A stretch of DNA of 64,000 nucleotides, taken from NCBI GenBank assembly GCA_963678705.1, contig OY783204.1:28158759-28222758 (forward strand), given 5' to 3'. Each line of letters begins with the position of its first letter. Position 1 is the stretch's first letter. A model generated the notes under the pieces. It saw nothing but the letters and a program-made list of their open reading frames with translations, was not told where the DNA came from and made no database searches. The translations under genes were made by a program, and so were the position numbers. Of this stretch, positions 11,850 to 24,692 are shown in pieces. Source of the stretch: Panorpa germanica. Lineage: Eukaryota; Arthropoda; Insecta; Mecoptera; Panorpidae.

Positions 11850-12750
11850 AGTATACGTATACTGTAGTTAAATCCTTTTACTCTCTAAGCAACAATTTTG
11901 TAACTTTTCATAATTTTAGATATGAACATAAATCCTCTATTCATTAATAGTTCATGAGATATAAGCGTGCAAATTGGACTTATGTCGGTAGGAAGTAATT
12001 CCTTCATAAAAAAGACCAACTTTTTAGGCCATTTACAGTAAATCCCACTTATCCATGGCAATAGTCCATTAATAAAATAATTTATAATTAATTAGTTTTA
12101 AAGATAAAGAATCCCTAACAAATACACACATACAAAATAAACCGCTAAAATGAAATTTATTCAAAAGTCTCACCAACCGTCAGAAAGAAAAATAGGCTCC
12201 ATATATTTTCGTACAATTCATTATAATAAACGGGAAATAATTAATAATTCTAAAGATAGCAAAAATTGATAAGAAAGAAACTTCCAGAACTTCGGAACTT
12301 GGACAAAGAAACTTTCACTCGAGAAATCGATAAAACAGTAAGTGGGGGGAGAGGGGGAAACACTTGAAACAAGTTGAAAATAATTAGTTCCACTATTTAT
12401 TTCTAAGTAGTTTATTTTACTTTTACTTTTGGTGTTTGATGAACTTTAAGAAGGACTTTTACGTAATACTCTTAAAAACAGACACGCAATAAAAAAACGC
12501 TACGTTTTGTCAATTATTGTAGCTTTGTTCCCAATAAAAAAAAACAAGTGCAAATACAAGAAGCTTTTATAAATAGCTTAGAAAGTTAAGGATAGAACAA
12601 AACGATAAAAGAAAACATATTTTCGATCATGTTTTTTGACGACACAGTTAATATATAATTATTTTTATAATTACTACATGATAAAATAACATTTAAAGAA
12701 TACTTTGTGAAATTTTCATAAATAAATATCAAGAAATGAGGCATTGACAA
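11850..12750. other. Intergenic, no gene seen
   Basis: AT-rich sequence with a short G-run near 12344-12357. No gene is supported. Confidence 0.4.
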
Positions 12751-13127
12751 CGAATCTCCGCTGACGTCACAAAAAAAAGTAACATTGCGGTGCCGCTCAT
12801 AACTCATCACTGGATTTTCTGAAATCAAAATACCAAAATGATTTCATTAGTTCACTCGACAGCGTTACCTCGACATTTATGTAAAGAAAGAGTGTGCAAA
12901 ATTTCAAAAGAATCGGTCCAGTAGATTTTGAGCTCGACTCTACAAAAGCTATGTGTGAGAAACCGCATTTAAAAGATTCAAAGTAACACGAAAGCAGACT
13001 AGAGAGGTGAAGACTTAAAACTCTATATCTCCGACAGTTTTACTTCAATCGACTTCAAATTTGCACACAATAAACTTAATATGTTGTACAATAATATAAA
13101 TAAACCTTACACCCCCCCCCCCCCTTC
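12751..13127 (+). mobile_element. Poly-C-tailed dispersed repeat, copy 1
   Basis: This closely matches 16297-16684 in the same orientation. Shared landmarks in order are GACGTCACAAAAAAAAG, CATAACTCATCACTGGATTT, TTCATTAGTTCACTCGA, GTAAAGAAAGAGTGTGCAAA and ACTTAATATGTTGTACAATA. It ends in an uninterrupted run of 13 C (13112-13124). No terminal inverted repeat is visible. A homopolymer-ended, transposase-free repeat would fit a SINE-like or other retroposed element, but the class is uncertain. Confidence 0.65.
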
Positions 13128-13910
13128 TCCCTAAAAACTACAGTTATGTTCTGCTTGAATCAATATCAAAAGTGAAAAACAAAAGTATCAACCAAAGGTT
13201 TATAATAAGCTACAGTTAAATGACTATTGCACAACGAGCCTTATGTTAATATACATTTTTAAAGAAATATTTACGAAAAAATAGAGAAGAAATAATTTCA
13301 TGGATTAAATATTTCATTTTACTAAATACGTTCCAAATATTTACTAGGCAGCGATGGAGTTCTTAACAAAACAAAACTTTCAATACTTTTAAAAAGTCGT
13401 CTATTGTATAACTAGAATAAGAAATAGTTTATTAATAAATTTAAAAAGCAACATTTTCAACTATAAAAATAATAATAAATATTTCAAATGGTTAAATTCA
13501 AACTCCAAACAAAAAACAATCGCATGAAATTATTGTTTATAATTAAGAAAAAACAAAGAATATAGTAATATTTTTTATACGTATTTAACTTATTCAATAT
13601 TTTTACCATTTTTTATATGATTTATATTATATGTTTATTTCTTTACACGCATTCGCGCGCTCATTCTGCAACACCTATATGAAAATACAAATACATGACA
13701 TTTATAAGAATTGACGCTCACTATCCGTCGTCAGTTGAAGCGAAGCAGTGAATACCCCAGTACCCCAGTACTCCCAGTGTACCCCAACGGATCGCCAGAA
13801 GTGGTTGTGAGTGTTGTGTAGCGACAACAGAGGGTTGTCTCGCACCCCGTGAAAATTATTTGTTAATAACTTAATACGCCTGCAATTAAAACCAGGTCTA
13901 CTACTTTAAC
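13128..13910 (+). promoter_or_regulatory. Upstream region and 5' leader of the RPGR homologue
   Basis: The sequence turns GC-richer from about 13640. It contains CCCCAGTACC repeats near 13750-13790, typical of an insect transcription start and 5' UTR compared with the AT-rich flanks. No TATA box or specific operator can be assigned. The boundary is inferred only from base composition and from the coding start at 13911. Confidence 0.35.
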
Positions 13911-16900
13911 ATGGTTGATCAGGACAAACTTCCAGGTAAAATTAAATCTAAAATTTATCTGTACAATTTCAAAAAATGCGAACATATAATTTTACAAAAA
14001 GAAAAAGTTAATCTTTACCCTCTTAACAGAATTGAAGATAAACTTTGCAATAATTTATTTAAAAAAAAAATTCAAATTTTGCCTAAATTCTTTTTAAAAA
14101 AAAGGTTAATTTATGATTCTAATAACAATGGAATTAAGAATGTATTTAGATTCTGTTTTCACGCTATTGATTATATCACCTCGCATTCGTAGCCAAAACA
14201 CTAATAAATATTGAAATAAGTAACTATAACTACTAATAAGTAATTGAAATTGATTTGTTCTTAATAAATATATCGCGAATCGAGAATCGAGCTCGAAAAT
14301 ACAACAACCTAGTGTATTAGAGTACTATATCATCTATTAGAATAATAATATAAATTTACAAAATAATTAATAGTTAATACATTTAATAATGAGATATGAA
14401 CATGTGTCTTTTGAATTGTCTTTGAATAAATAATAGTTGTGGTACCACTGGAAAACTACCACGTGTTTTTAAGAAAGAAACAATCTTAACGACGCTGCTG
14501 TCGATTTATAAATCAATATATATTAAACTATACACCGCAAATCTTAAATTAAAAGAGCAAATGTTTCTTTCAAAAATATTAAAATTTTCAAAACACGTCA
14601 ATATTCTAGACAACCAAAGTTAAAACAGATATTCTACTTTATGTTAATTGAAATTAAAATTATTTTAGATAAAAAATTTCAATGCGATTTTTTAAACTTA
14701 GATGATCTCAGTATTAAATTAAATTTTTTGGCCCTTTTGCACAAAGTCTATTATATATACTAGTATTATTATATATACTATATAATAATTAAATCCGCAA
14801 AAATACACAATTATTATATTCCAATTAATTCGAGATATATGCTAGCTGTTAGAAACGAGAAATTGAGATTAGAAAAATGTAACTGCAAAAATATTACACT
14901 GTTTTGTGCGCCACTTTTACAAGCGAATACTATGAAGTGCACGAAAAAGTGCAACACTCTTTTTAAAAATAAAGCACTATTTCTTTAACACTATAAATTG
15001 AGGAAACCAGAAAAGCCATCTGTTATCAAAAACTATAACTAAAATATTAAGCCGTTCCGCTTTATTTAAACCAAAGCAAAAAGGATTTTCTCGAATAGTT
15101 TCTAAAACAGGACTTTCTTACTTATATTTTGGTAAATACTTTAATTTTATCAAAATAATATTAATCCAAAAAAAATTACCACCCTTTTCCATAGCAAAGT
15201 AGATAAAAAATAGTGATACCACATCCAAAGTGTCGTATAATTCTATAAAAATAAAAATATTCGTTTTATCGTACGATTCTTATCAATTTCCATTGTGTCG
15301 TGAATATATACATATTACCGTTTTTATTTCCACCCGAACAGAGTGGAGAGGGAGTGGGTTAAATAGATCATAGATTAACGTTAATAATGGTTTTTTCGTT
15401 GTAGATACAGGGGCTGTGTTTACCTTTGGAAGGAGTCAATTTGCAGACAACATTCAGAGTCATTTCTTTATTAAAAATGATCCAGTTGTCTGCATCGCGT
15501 GTGGGGACAATCATACCGTCGCTGTGTGTGGTAAGTGATATAATGCAACCAAAAAACTATATATGTTTTTATTTGAAATAAAGTACGTCCATTTATATTG
15601 ATTTTATAAAAATAAAATGTGTTATACACGAGTGTATATTCTTGTAAAATAAGTTGCATATTAGCAAGTAACAAGGTATATTTATTTGGGAACCGAATTT
15701 CTTCAAATGTTTAAACTATAAAAGTTATCCTAAAAAACTAAGTACCATGTACTTCAGCACTAATTTCAATTTTTTCAGAATCTGGACGTGTATTTTCCTT
15801 CGGGAACAATGAATGGGGTCAATTAGGTTTAGGTCATTCTCATATTACACAAAGGCCTTTATGTATAAAAAAATTAAAACCATTTAAAGTAAAGTTAGTT
15901 GCTGGAGGAAGAGCTCATACTCTAGTATTATCAGGTAAATTTACGAATAAAATAATTGATGTAACACACACAAATTTTCTTTCAATTATAATATAATTAA
16001 AATTACAGATGAAAAACTATTTTCCTTTGGAAATAACTCAGATGGTCAATTAGGTTTAGGAGATGTAATAGATAAAAAAGATCCGGAAGAAATAACATTT
16101 TTTGATAAATTTTCATTCTCAATTGTACAAATAGAAGCCGGTTCCAATCACAGTGTTATTTTAACAGGTAAGTCTCTATATAATAATGTCATTGAATCGA
16201 TGAAATATTCTATTCATAATTGAAAAATATTTTGATTTTCAAAAAATTTAATACATGGTAAATTTTGATACAAAATAATACGATTTCGAATAAATCGAAT
16301 CTTCGCAGACGTCACAAAAAAAAGGAACATTACGCTGCCACTTATAACTCATCACTGGATTTTGTGAAATCGAAACACCAAAATGATTTCATTAGTTCAC
16401 TCGAGAGCGTTACCTCGGCATTTATGTAAAGAAAGAGTGTGCAAAATTTCAAAAGAATTGGTCCAGTAGATTTTGAGCTAGAGAGGGCACCGACTCTAAA
16501 AAAGCTATGTGTGAGAAACCACATTTAAAAGTTTCAAAGTAAAACGAAAGCAGACTAGAGAGGGGAAGACTTAAAACTCTGTATCTCCGACAGTTTTACT
16601 CCAATCGCCTTCAAATTTTTACACAATAAACTTAATATGTTGTACAATAATATAAATATGTCTTTAACCCCCCCCCCCCCCCTTAATACAGGTGGCATGG
16701 ATATCTCTTAATCCAAATAAAAATAAGCTAAATTCTGCTAAATATTTATGACTTGTAATACTTTACTGTGAAATTATTTAGTCATTTATAAAACTCAATT
16801 TCTAGATGAGGGAAAATGTTACGGATGGGGATCAAACTCTTGTGGACAATTAGGACTGGAAGGAAGTCTAACAATGGTTACAAATCCTACCATTATACCA

Positions 16901-18765
16901 ATCCCAGAGAAAATTAAAAGCATCAGTTGCGGAGATTTCCATACAGTTCTTGTAACAGGTGATATAAAAAAACAATTACTAAAAATATCTAAAAAAAAAA
17001 AAAAAAAAAAACTATGTATTTTCAGAAATCGGTTTGGTCTACATATGTGGAAATATTGATCAAAATAAGCCGAAGATAACATTTGAGACAATGTCGAATT
17101 CGGCTCTGTTTGCACCTAAACTTATAGATTTAAAGGGTCCAATTATAGCAGTATATTCTGGTGGAAATCAAGCATTTTTTGTTCACGAAGATGGTAACAT
17201 TTATGCAATGGGATCGAACGAACATGGCGAATTGGGATTAGATAATGCTAATTCAAAAATACACCATCCTACAGAAATTAATAAAAAACATTTTGATAAT
17301 GAAACCATTGTTACAATTTCGTGCGGTGATAGACACACAGGATTTGTAACCGGTATATAATTAAAATTACCAATTAAAAGATTATTTCATTTACCTATTT
17401 TTCTGACGACCATTTGTAACATTCAGTTTTATTTCAGAAAGTGGAAAGTTATACACTTGCGGTGATTATAAATATGAAAAGCTTTGTTACGAAGCTAATA
17501 CCTTAGTAAAAACTCCTAAAGAAGTAAGAAAATTTCAAGAAATTAACTTTAAAGTTAAGGAAGTGGCATGTGGAAATACTCATACTATTGTATTAGCAAT
17601 TCCTAATACAGAAAAATTAAAGAAATCTACAAAAGAAAATGATATTAAAAAGAATGATGATAAAGAAATCGATACCGCAGTTTCTACACTAATCACAAAA
17701 AAATATAACGAAATTCCGATTACTGTAGATGAAGAAATAATCAAAGTCGAAGATGGTATAAAGAAACTACCAGAAGATTTGGATATAATAATCAATGATA
17801 CAATTTTGGATAGTACAGGTGAAGAAACACAAGCCCCTAAAAATGCAATTATATTACCACCTCTAACAAATGTAAAAGAAGAAATGGAATCTAAAATTAT
17901 AGAGATTTCTCCTGTAAAAGCGCTAGATTTAAATTATATGGAAGCACCTGAAGTAAATACTTTAGAAGAATTAGAATCTAATATTTTAGAAGAGCATCAA
18001 TCTAACTCTTCAGATTCGTCTGTATTAAATGCTCTGGAAGAAACAAAAACAGATATTTTACCAGCAGTTGAAATAAATAAAATAGAAGTACTAGATAATG
18101 TAGATAATTTACAAATAACAGATAATATTGATAAGGAGATATTAACTAAAATTGATAATGACGAAGTAAATAAAATTTCCGAAATTGGTTCTGGTGACAT
18201 GATTAAAACAATGATCCCTGTGGTTAACAGCGTTGCAGGATTAACATCTCAAAAATACGATGAAACAAAAAATCCTTTCCACTCTGATAACGAAGATATT
18301 AACAAAACAGGAGACTTTTTAAAAGTTGAACAAATTCAGTATGATACAGAAAATAAATTAAAAATTATGAACTCTGAAGAAACATTAATTTCGGAAGAAA
18401 CTCTACAAATAAAAGACGATGAATTAAGCAAGCAAGATACAGAAGATGATATAGATTTATCAGATGATGATGCTGATATTCAAATAAAACCATCTATACA
18501 ACTTAAAAAAAGTTTTAGTTCGAAAATTTGTAAATTTTTTCAAAATTTTAGAAAAAACAAAGTAGAAACTATTGATAATCGTCACTTAAGTAGTGCTGAT
18601 ACAGAACGTAAGATATTTGTTTATTTTCTTACACCTTATTATCCTTTATATTAAAAGTAATATATATTTTCAGGTCCAAAAAGTGTTGAAGAAGTACTTG
18701 ATAAAAAAGGAACTATTAAATCACCACACAATAAACAAACATCAAAAATTTGTACGATACTGTAA
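13911..18765 (+). CDS. Rpgr: RPGR-like RCC1-propeller protein with C-terminal CTIL
   Basis: Eight exons give 735 aa: 13911-13935, 15405-15530, 15779-15934, 16009-16167, 16806-16958, 17026-17352, 17438-18607 and 18674-18765. Every intron falls in phase 1, near the borders of RCC1 repeats. The first coding exon supplies only eight residues, then DTGAVFTFGRSQFAD opens the propeller as in vertebrate RPGR. Six or seven RCC1 repeats follow (FSFGNNEWGQLGLG, FSFGNNSDGQLGLG, CYGWGSNSCGQLGLE, CGD.HT and similar) to about residue 365, ending VACGNTHTIVLA. The remaining half is a Glu/Asp/Lys-rich low-complexity tail, ending ...SKICTIL, a CaaX box. RPGR acts at the ciliary transition zone and, from my knowledge of the family, the human long isoform also ends CTIL and is prenylated. 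This is the strongest evidence for RPGR orthology over other RCC1 proteins. Intron 4 carries a poly-C repeat. Confidence 0.92.
16297..16684 (+). mobile_element. Poly-C-tailed dispersed repeat, copy 2 (in RPGR intron 4)
   Basis: Second copy of the repeat at 12751-13127, in the same orientation and the same sense as the host gene. It has a 15-C run at 16668-16682. A short extra segment near 16481-16489 distinguishes it. It sits wholly inside intron 4 (16168-16805) and does not touch the splice sites. Confidence 0.65.
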
Positions 18766-19280
18766 AACGCAACTTAAGGACAAGATTCACAAGTGTTTAT
18801 TTTTAATTTTATAATTGTAGATAACTTTTTAATAATCAAAATAAAATCAATTACCGTGTGTATATCGTTATAAAATAAATATATATGATATTATTCTAAA
18901 AACATAAACATACGAACATAACCTTAAAATTTTATTCTTACCTTTCCTTTAGATTAATTTACAAAATTTAGGATGAACACTATTAATGAAACACAATATT
19001 CACTACTATTTAGAAGAAAACTATCATAATTTTATATAAATTAATATCAAAGCAATTTATAATTATTACACAGATTAACGTTATAAAAATGTCAAAAGTA
19101 CTATGCCGCAACCAGCACATATGCCGGTAAAACAGATCTCTACTCTAAGTTATCTAACCAGAGACTATCATATCTCAATTAATTTTATAAATTATCTTAC
19201 AATTTATAAAATTTATAAAACAATTTATCTTTTATTTATTTTTATTAATTTATTGAGAAAATCAATAGATATTACAAATT
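18766..19280. other. Convergent 3' flank of RPGR and GET1
   Basis: Two genes end towards each other here. AATAAA-type signals in AT-rich DNA (for example about 18839 and 18874 on the plus strand) could serve polyadenylation. No further gene is visible. Confidence 0.45.
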
Positions 19281-19869
19281 CTATGTAACTTTACTCATTA
19301 CAGTCTTTGAAAACAAATTAGTCATCATAATCCATACATGAACAGAAATAGCACCTGGTTCATTAACAGGAAAACTTAAACATTTACTAAAAGGTGTAAA
19401 ATCAAATCTATCACTAAATACAATAACTGGTGTATACCTATAAGATATTGCCAAATATGCGAGACATAATCCAATAATAATTTTAAAGCCATAATTTACT
19501 ATAAAACGGACTTTTAAAATAGTTGCTGTGTGCTTAGCATTCTCTTCTTTAAGTTCAAAAGAAAGTTTATTTATTTTTCTTTGAGTTTTAGCGTGTAAAG
19601 CAAAGTTATCAGCCATCGATATTTGATTTAGTTCTTGACGAAGATCATAAATTTCCTTAGAAATAGTACTTTGTGAGGAAGACTTTTTGCAAAAGAATGA
19701 AATAAACTGAAACAAAAAAATTATAGGTTATGGTTAATAACTATTAAAAATTAAGATATTTCTTGATTGATATACAAATTAATTGTATTTTAATACTTAC
19801 TGGCTTTGTTAAAGTTGGTATGAAAGAACTTAAGAAGCTTAAGAACGTTAATACAATTATTAATGACAT
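19281..19869 (-). CDS. Get1: GET1/WRB, ER receptor subunit for tail-anchored protein insertion
   Basis: Two minus-strand exons, 19801-19869 and 19281-19706, encode 164 aa. An N-terminal membrane segment (residues 1-23, MSLIIVLTFLSFLSSF...) is followed by a cytosolic coiled coil with the family signature EIYDLRQELNQISMADNFA ... AKTQRKINKLSFEL. Two more hydrophobic segments follow (FIVNYGFKIIIGLCLAYLAI and the GAISVHVWIMMTNLF region). Length, topology and coiled-coil motif match WRB/Get1. With CAMLG/Get2 it receives TRC40/Get3 carrying tail-anchored proteins at the ER membrane, using the coiled coil as docking site. The ATG at 19869 was chosen because it supplies the first membrane segment. A frame-open ATG in the second exon's intron would lose it. 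Confidence 0.92.
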
Positions 19870-20281
19870 TTTTACAAATAGTATTTCTCTCCAATTTTAG
19901 CAATGATTATTTAAACTTATTGTTTTTGTGTTTTACAATGGTATAATATTCACGAAATATTCTAACTGATTAAACTACTATAATAATCACAATTTAATAA
20001 TTCCGATTGAAATAAAAATGAATCAGTGAAGACATTGACATTGACATTTGTTGTCATAATTTATTGCACGTTCACAGTGAAAAAGAAAATAACGACGTGC
20101 GCCATCTGTTGTCAAGTAGCAAGCAACTCTCATAACTACCCTTATCACTGCTAAGATTACCCTACCTGCAAAATATAAAAACTAGTAGTTATTTTTGGTT
20201 TGCAAATTTTGTTTGAAATAAAAAAATTAATTTATCTGAATTGTTTTATTTATTTATATAATACTTACAATATATTTAACG
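19870..20281. promoter_or_regulatory. GET1 upstream region
   Basis: 412 bp between the GET1 start and the GatA stop, both on the minus strand. It must contain the GET1 promoter and the GatA 3' UTR. A slightly GC-richer stretch lies at 20060-20160. No specific site can be named. Confidence 0.35.
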
Positions 20282-22939
20282 TTAACAATACGGATATTTA
20301 ACTGTGTGTTCTAACCATTTAGCTACCCTTAATAGTCTTTTTTCACTTAATTTTGGCCCCATTAATTGCAAACTTAATGGCATCATATTCGATGATAACG
20401 TGATCGGAATAGATATAGCTGGTATACCTAAAAACGATACAAATATATAAACTACTATAAGGTCGACGACTACCAGCGCCCTGCAACTGTTTCAGTAGGG
20501 TGTAATCCCATTAGCACACTTTATCATTAGAGGATTTTCTACTTTAATGTTTATCATTACAACAATGTATCCGTAGACTATATAAGCAGTCCTTTTATGT
20601 ACAGAGGAGAATATGCTGGACAAAGTAAAAACTTTCAATCAAATGTGCTAATGCGAAACAATCGCAAGTTCCAGTGTGAGAACATCCTAAGGTTTCTTAA
20701 TAATAAATACACTAACCTGCCATATTAGCAGGTTGCGTACAAAAGTCTTGAATAGCACACTGATCCCTATTATTTTTCTGTATAAAATCGTCGTAAAAAG
20801 GTGCTTCTGATAATGTAGTAGGAGTTAATAAAATATCAACTGTATCTTCCTCATCTCCATGAAACACTCTGTTAAAATCATTTGCTATTAACCGTCGCAC
20901 TTTCATTGCCTTTTGAAAATATCTGTCATAGTTTCTAAAATTAAATTTTAATCATTAATTATTATTATTTATTTTTGCCAACTAGCAACTCAAAACATGC
21001 GAATGGTAGTAACATTTAAACTAGAAAGGTGTTATTCGTTTATAGCAAGTCTAAAAGCCTTTAATCTTTAAAAAAAACTACTTGATATTTTAAAATCTTA
21101 AGAAGTAATTAATAAGGTATTCCAAAGAAGTTTTATGAGTGATCAAATGGGTAGATTTATTTTAAAAAAAAAGGTTGAAATCAAAAGTTGTCTAAAACAG
21201 ATACTTTATTATAATTTAGTCCCTAAAAAGGACTCGTCAAGATTTTATAATCATTAAAAAAGGTCGTCTTAAGAAGTGTGATTATGTTAATGAGCAAAAG
21301 GAAAGATTTGTTTTTCAAAAAGCTGTAAAACAAGTCACAAAACATTGTATATTAGGTAACATATTATAGTACAATTTTATACCTTTGTAGTAAAAAATAA
21401 TTCCCAGCTATTATTCTATTTCTAACAACATTATTAAATCCTTGTGCTCTAGATTCCGCATACAATTCTTCAGTAGATTCAATCTTAGTATTTTTCCTCG
21501 AGTGTGTAGCTCTCAATCCGTACTCAATACCATCATACCTGGACATGTTAGAACTTACTTCGCATTGATTCAGAATTGAATAAACTGATATAGATGCTTT
21601 TGTATTTGGAAGAGATACCTGAAATATAACATTGCTTAAATATGATTACTTAAACCAACTGAATTCCATTTATAAAATCATTTTTACGATACCTGCTTTA
21701 CTTTTGCACCCGTATCTTCCATTAAATCAGCAACTTTTGTCCAAAGACTCGAAACTTCACTAGACATTCCTTCACAATGATATTCAACAGGTATACCAAT
21801 ACGTATTCCTTTTAAATCTGGGTTTTCTGGTAGTGAAAATTTTGAAAATCTTGATTTAATAGTAGTAGAATCCTTTATATCAGGTCCTAAATAAGAATGG
21901 TTTTTCTTAATATTATTGATACTGAAATTCAAACATTAGTTTTAAATATTTACCAGCTAAACAATTAAGTACAATGCAACAATCATCTACAGTTCTGGTT
22001 AGTATTCCAGGTACATCCATCGAATTAACAAGTGGTATAAGTCCATGTCTAGATATTAATCCATATGTTGGTTTAAGGCCCACAACTCCACAATAGGATG
22101 CTGGATTTCTTGTAGAACCACCAGTATCAGAACCAAGAGCCCTATATATAAAAACATATTTTATAATATGAAACTATATTTATAGAATTACATTAAAGGA
22201 AAGATATTTACGCAAAACAAGCTCCTGTCGCTACTGCAACAGCAGAACCACCAGAACTTCCACCTGCTATTCTCCAACTTTTATTTTCCACAGTTTTCTT
22301 AGGATATGGATTCCTTGTAGCACCATGAATAGAATCTACGGTTCCGGACCTAAATGAATTTCATTTTGCATGGATTTCTATAAGAGTAATACTTAATAAA
22401 TAAAAATTACCCCATTCCAAATTGATCTAGATTGGTTTTTCCAATTAATATAGCACCAGCCGCTTTTAATCTTTCATAAACTGTAGCATCATAAGGTGGC
22501 ACAAATTTCTCTAGCATATGAGAACTACAAGTTGTAGTTACATTCTAAACAAAAGTTAAATTATTATCAGGATATTTACTAAATCGAAGTATTCATTTTT
22601 TCGTTTAAACTACCTTTACACAAAAGTTATCTTTTATTGCTATAGGAATGCCTTCTAGGGACTCCGTACAAAGTTGCCTATTATTTTTATTATCAATTTC
22701 GTAGCTCTGTTCTTCTGCTTCTTTATGCGTAATTCTGACAAAAGCATTTAATTCTTTATTTATTTGTTTAGCTCTTTGCAAGCATTGTTGTGTCAGTTCA
22801 GACGCTTTAAGAGATTTTTCGTTAAATGCTCGATTAACCTAAATAGAAAATTTATTTAAAACTTTTATTTTTAGGTTATAATCAAATTAGTAAACAGACA
22901 AACCTGCTTTATATTTGACATTAATAATCTATCCATCAT
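20282..22939 (-). CDS. GatA: Mitochondrial glutamyl-tRNA(Gln) amidotransferase subunit A
   Basis: Nine minus-strand exons: 22904-22939, 22614-22838, 22411-22544, 22212-22349, 21954-22141, 21693-21886, 21383-21618, 20717-20934 and 20282-20427, giving 504 aa. The amidase-signature fold is complete. The catalytic Lys is in [13 protein letters not shown]; the Ser pair and Gly-rich loop are in [20 protein letters not shown] and [34 protein letters not shown] and [14 protein letters not shown] follow. It ends VKYPYC. Phases agree across all exons. In mitochondria GatA releases ammonia from glutamine so the GatCAB complex can convert Glu-tRNA(Gln) to Gln-tRNA(Gln). FAAH and other amidases share the signature but not these GatA-specific stretches. 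At exon 5 two acceptors exist; only the downstream one (GPDIKDST) keeps the frame. Confidence 0.95.
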
Positions 22940-24692
22940 AAGTTATTGATATGATAATATTTATAGCATAAGAAATTTGCAAATATCAATTTATTACCGA
23001 TAATAATTAAGAAGAATATTAGCTAATATTTTGATTACTGTCAAATGAAGATATGGTTTAGCTAGTGATTGCCGTTGCAGTTTAGTTAGGCGTTGTGGTA
23101 CAAGAAGCATAAACCACAGAGCTTGCCAACATTTTCTTTAGAAATAAAACTCATCGGAAATATAATTACGAATAAAGAAAGAAGTCAATTTCGTGCTTTT
23201 GTATTTTGTTTTATTTTTTAAGTATAATTTCTTATCTTAATTCCACAACAAATATTAAACGATTTTTGCATAATTTTAATAATTTCTTTTTGTGCGTTTT
23301 TCTTTATTATTATACAATAAATATTTTGAAAAGAAAACTGGTTCAGTCTAGTATTTATGGTGGAAATAAGACATTGATTTGCACAATTTATTATTAAGAC
23401 TAAATAACTACAAAATGTATAAAACAAATAAGCTATTCGTAACAGGTCGACTAAAAGAACAAATAAATTATTAAATCTAAAAACATATTTATATATAATT
23501 TCTATCATCTATTCTAATAAACATAATACCAGTGCCGGTTGTTTTCTGGGAGTAGCAGATCCTCAAATTCAATTATATCTGGTCACAATTTCTATAATCT
23601 TAATTTTACTTACATTTAATCACAATAAAGTACTATTCCCTTCTGCTTAGTTTTAGTTATAATTTTACGTGGAACACAATATTTATGACCTCGAATGATA
23701 AACATTAAAGAAATTGAATGTGAAATCATGAGTCGTTCGTCAGAATTTTTTTAAATGTAATTTATTTAACGACGGCCTATTTCCGATGCTAAATCCTATT
23801 ACCGACGACCTTATATTATGTAGGTAGTATTTATGGTGTCGTGGCCTCCTATATGTAGACCACACCGCTTCCTGTAAAAGGAAAACTCAGTAGCTGGAAA
23901 TGGGACTTTACAATTCTCATATTGACGCCTATGGCAACTGATCCACTCACTCTACGTTTGGGCACTGCATAGTAATTTCTTAAATAGAAATATGTTAATT
24001 TCGAAGACATAATATTAGAGTTAGTGTGAAATAATGAATTATAAATATTTATTATTCTTATTATACATAAGATGGCTTCAATGATTTCGTCTAGTAATCT
24101 TAGCTTTAAAGCTATCGTCATTATAATAAAAATGCAACTTAAATAATTTTTAAGCAATAAAAATTATAATTAAGTTTCTTTGTCAAATGCAATTAAACGT
24201 TGTACATTTAAGATGTACATATAGTAGTAAGATTACAAACACAAAGGATGTTCTGATATAAAAATCCCTGATTGAACAAGAGGAGATAATTATTGAACTA
24301 AGAATTAATTTTTAAACGAACCAAACTAAAATCATTTCGATTAACTTCATTTCTAAATGCGCAATAAATAAAAAAAGCTTTCTTTGAATGCTCTTTTTTA
24401 TGCGTCACTTTAGTTAAAATATATTATTAATTGAATAGTATATCTATCTATATACGTGATAACATTCTTACTGGAAAATTGCACTAAATAATTATTGTTC
24501 ATAATTTTATGAAAGACATGTTTTAACACTACACTATTAACTTAAAAAAAATATAAGTTATGTACATAATATCAAATTCATTATAGTAGACTATAATTCT
24601 ACTATACATATTTGTGATTTTCGATTAATTATAAATAGCTAACTACTTTAAAATATATTTATGCTTTTTAGTCTCACCCATTATATAATAAT
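22940..24692. other. Intergenic, GatA upstream region plus repeat fragment
   Basis: No gene is supported. The first few hundred bases must hold the GatA promoter. The only element I can name is the SINE 3' fragment at about 23758-23878, listed separately. Confidence 0.45.
23758..23878 (-). mobile_element. 3' fragment of the SINE family at 34520
   Basis: Reverse complement of the 3' half of the SINE at 34520-34788. Shared words include GGCCTATTTCCGATGCT, ACCGACGACCT and AGTATTTATGGTGTCGTGGC. The tRNA-like 5' part is missing, as with a 5'-truncated retroposed copy. Confidence 0.75.

Noticed and set aside
13911-14192. 93-codon frame starting at the RPGR ATG
   Set aside because: Only the first 25 bases are exon 1; the rest is read-through into intron 1, and homology resumes at 15405.
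20428-20716. GC-richer segment in the last GatA intron with TAGCACA and TGTGCTA words
   Set aside because: The inverted match is about 12 bases and could be chance. No element boundaries are seen.
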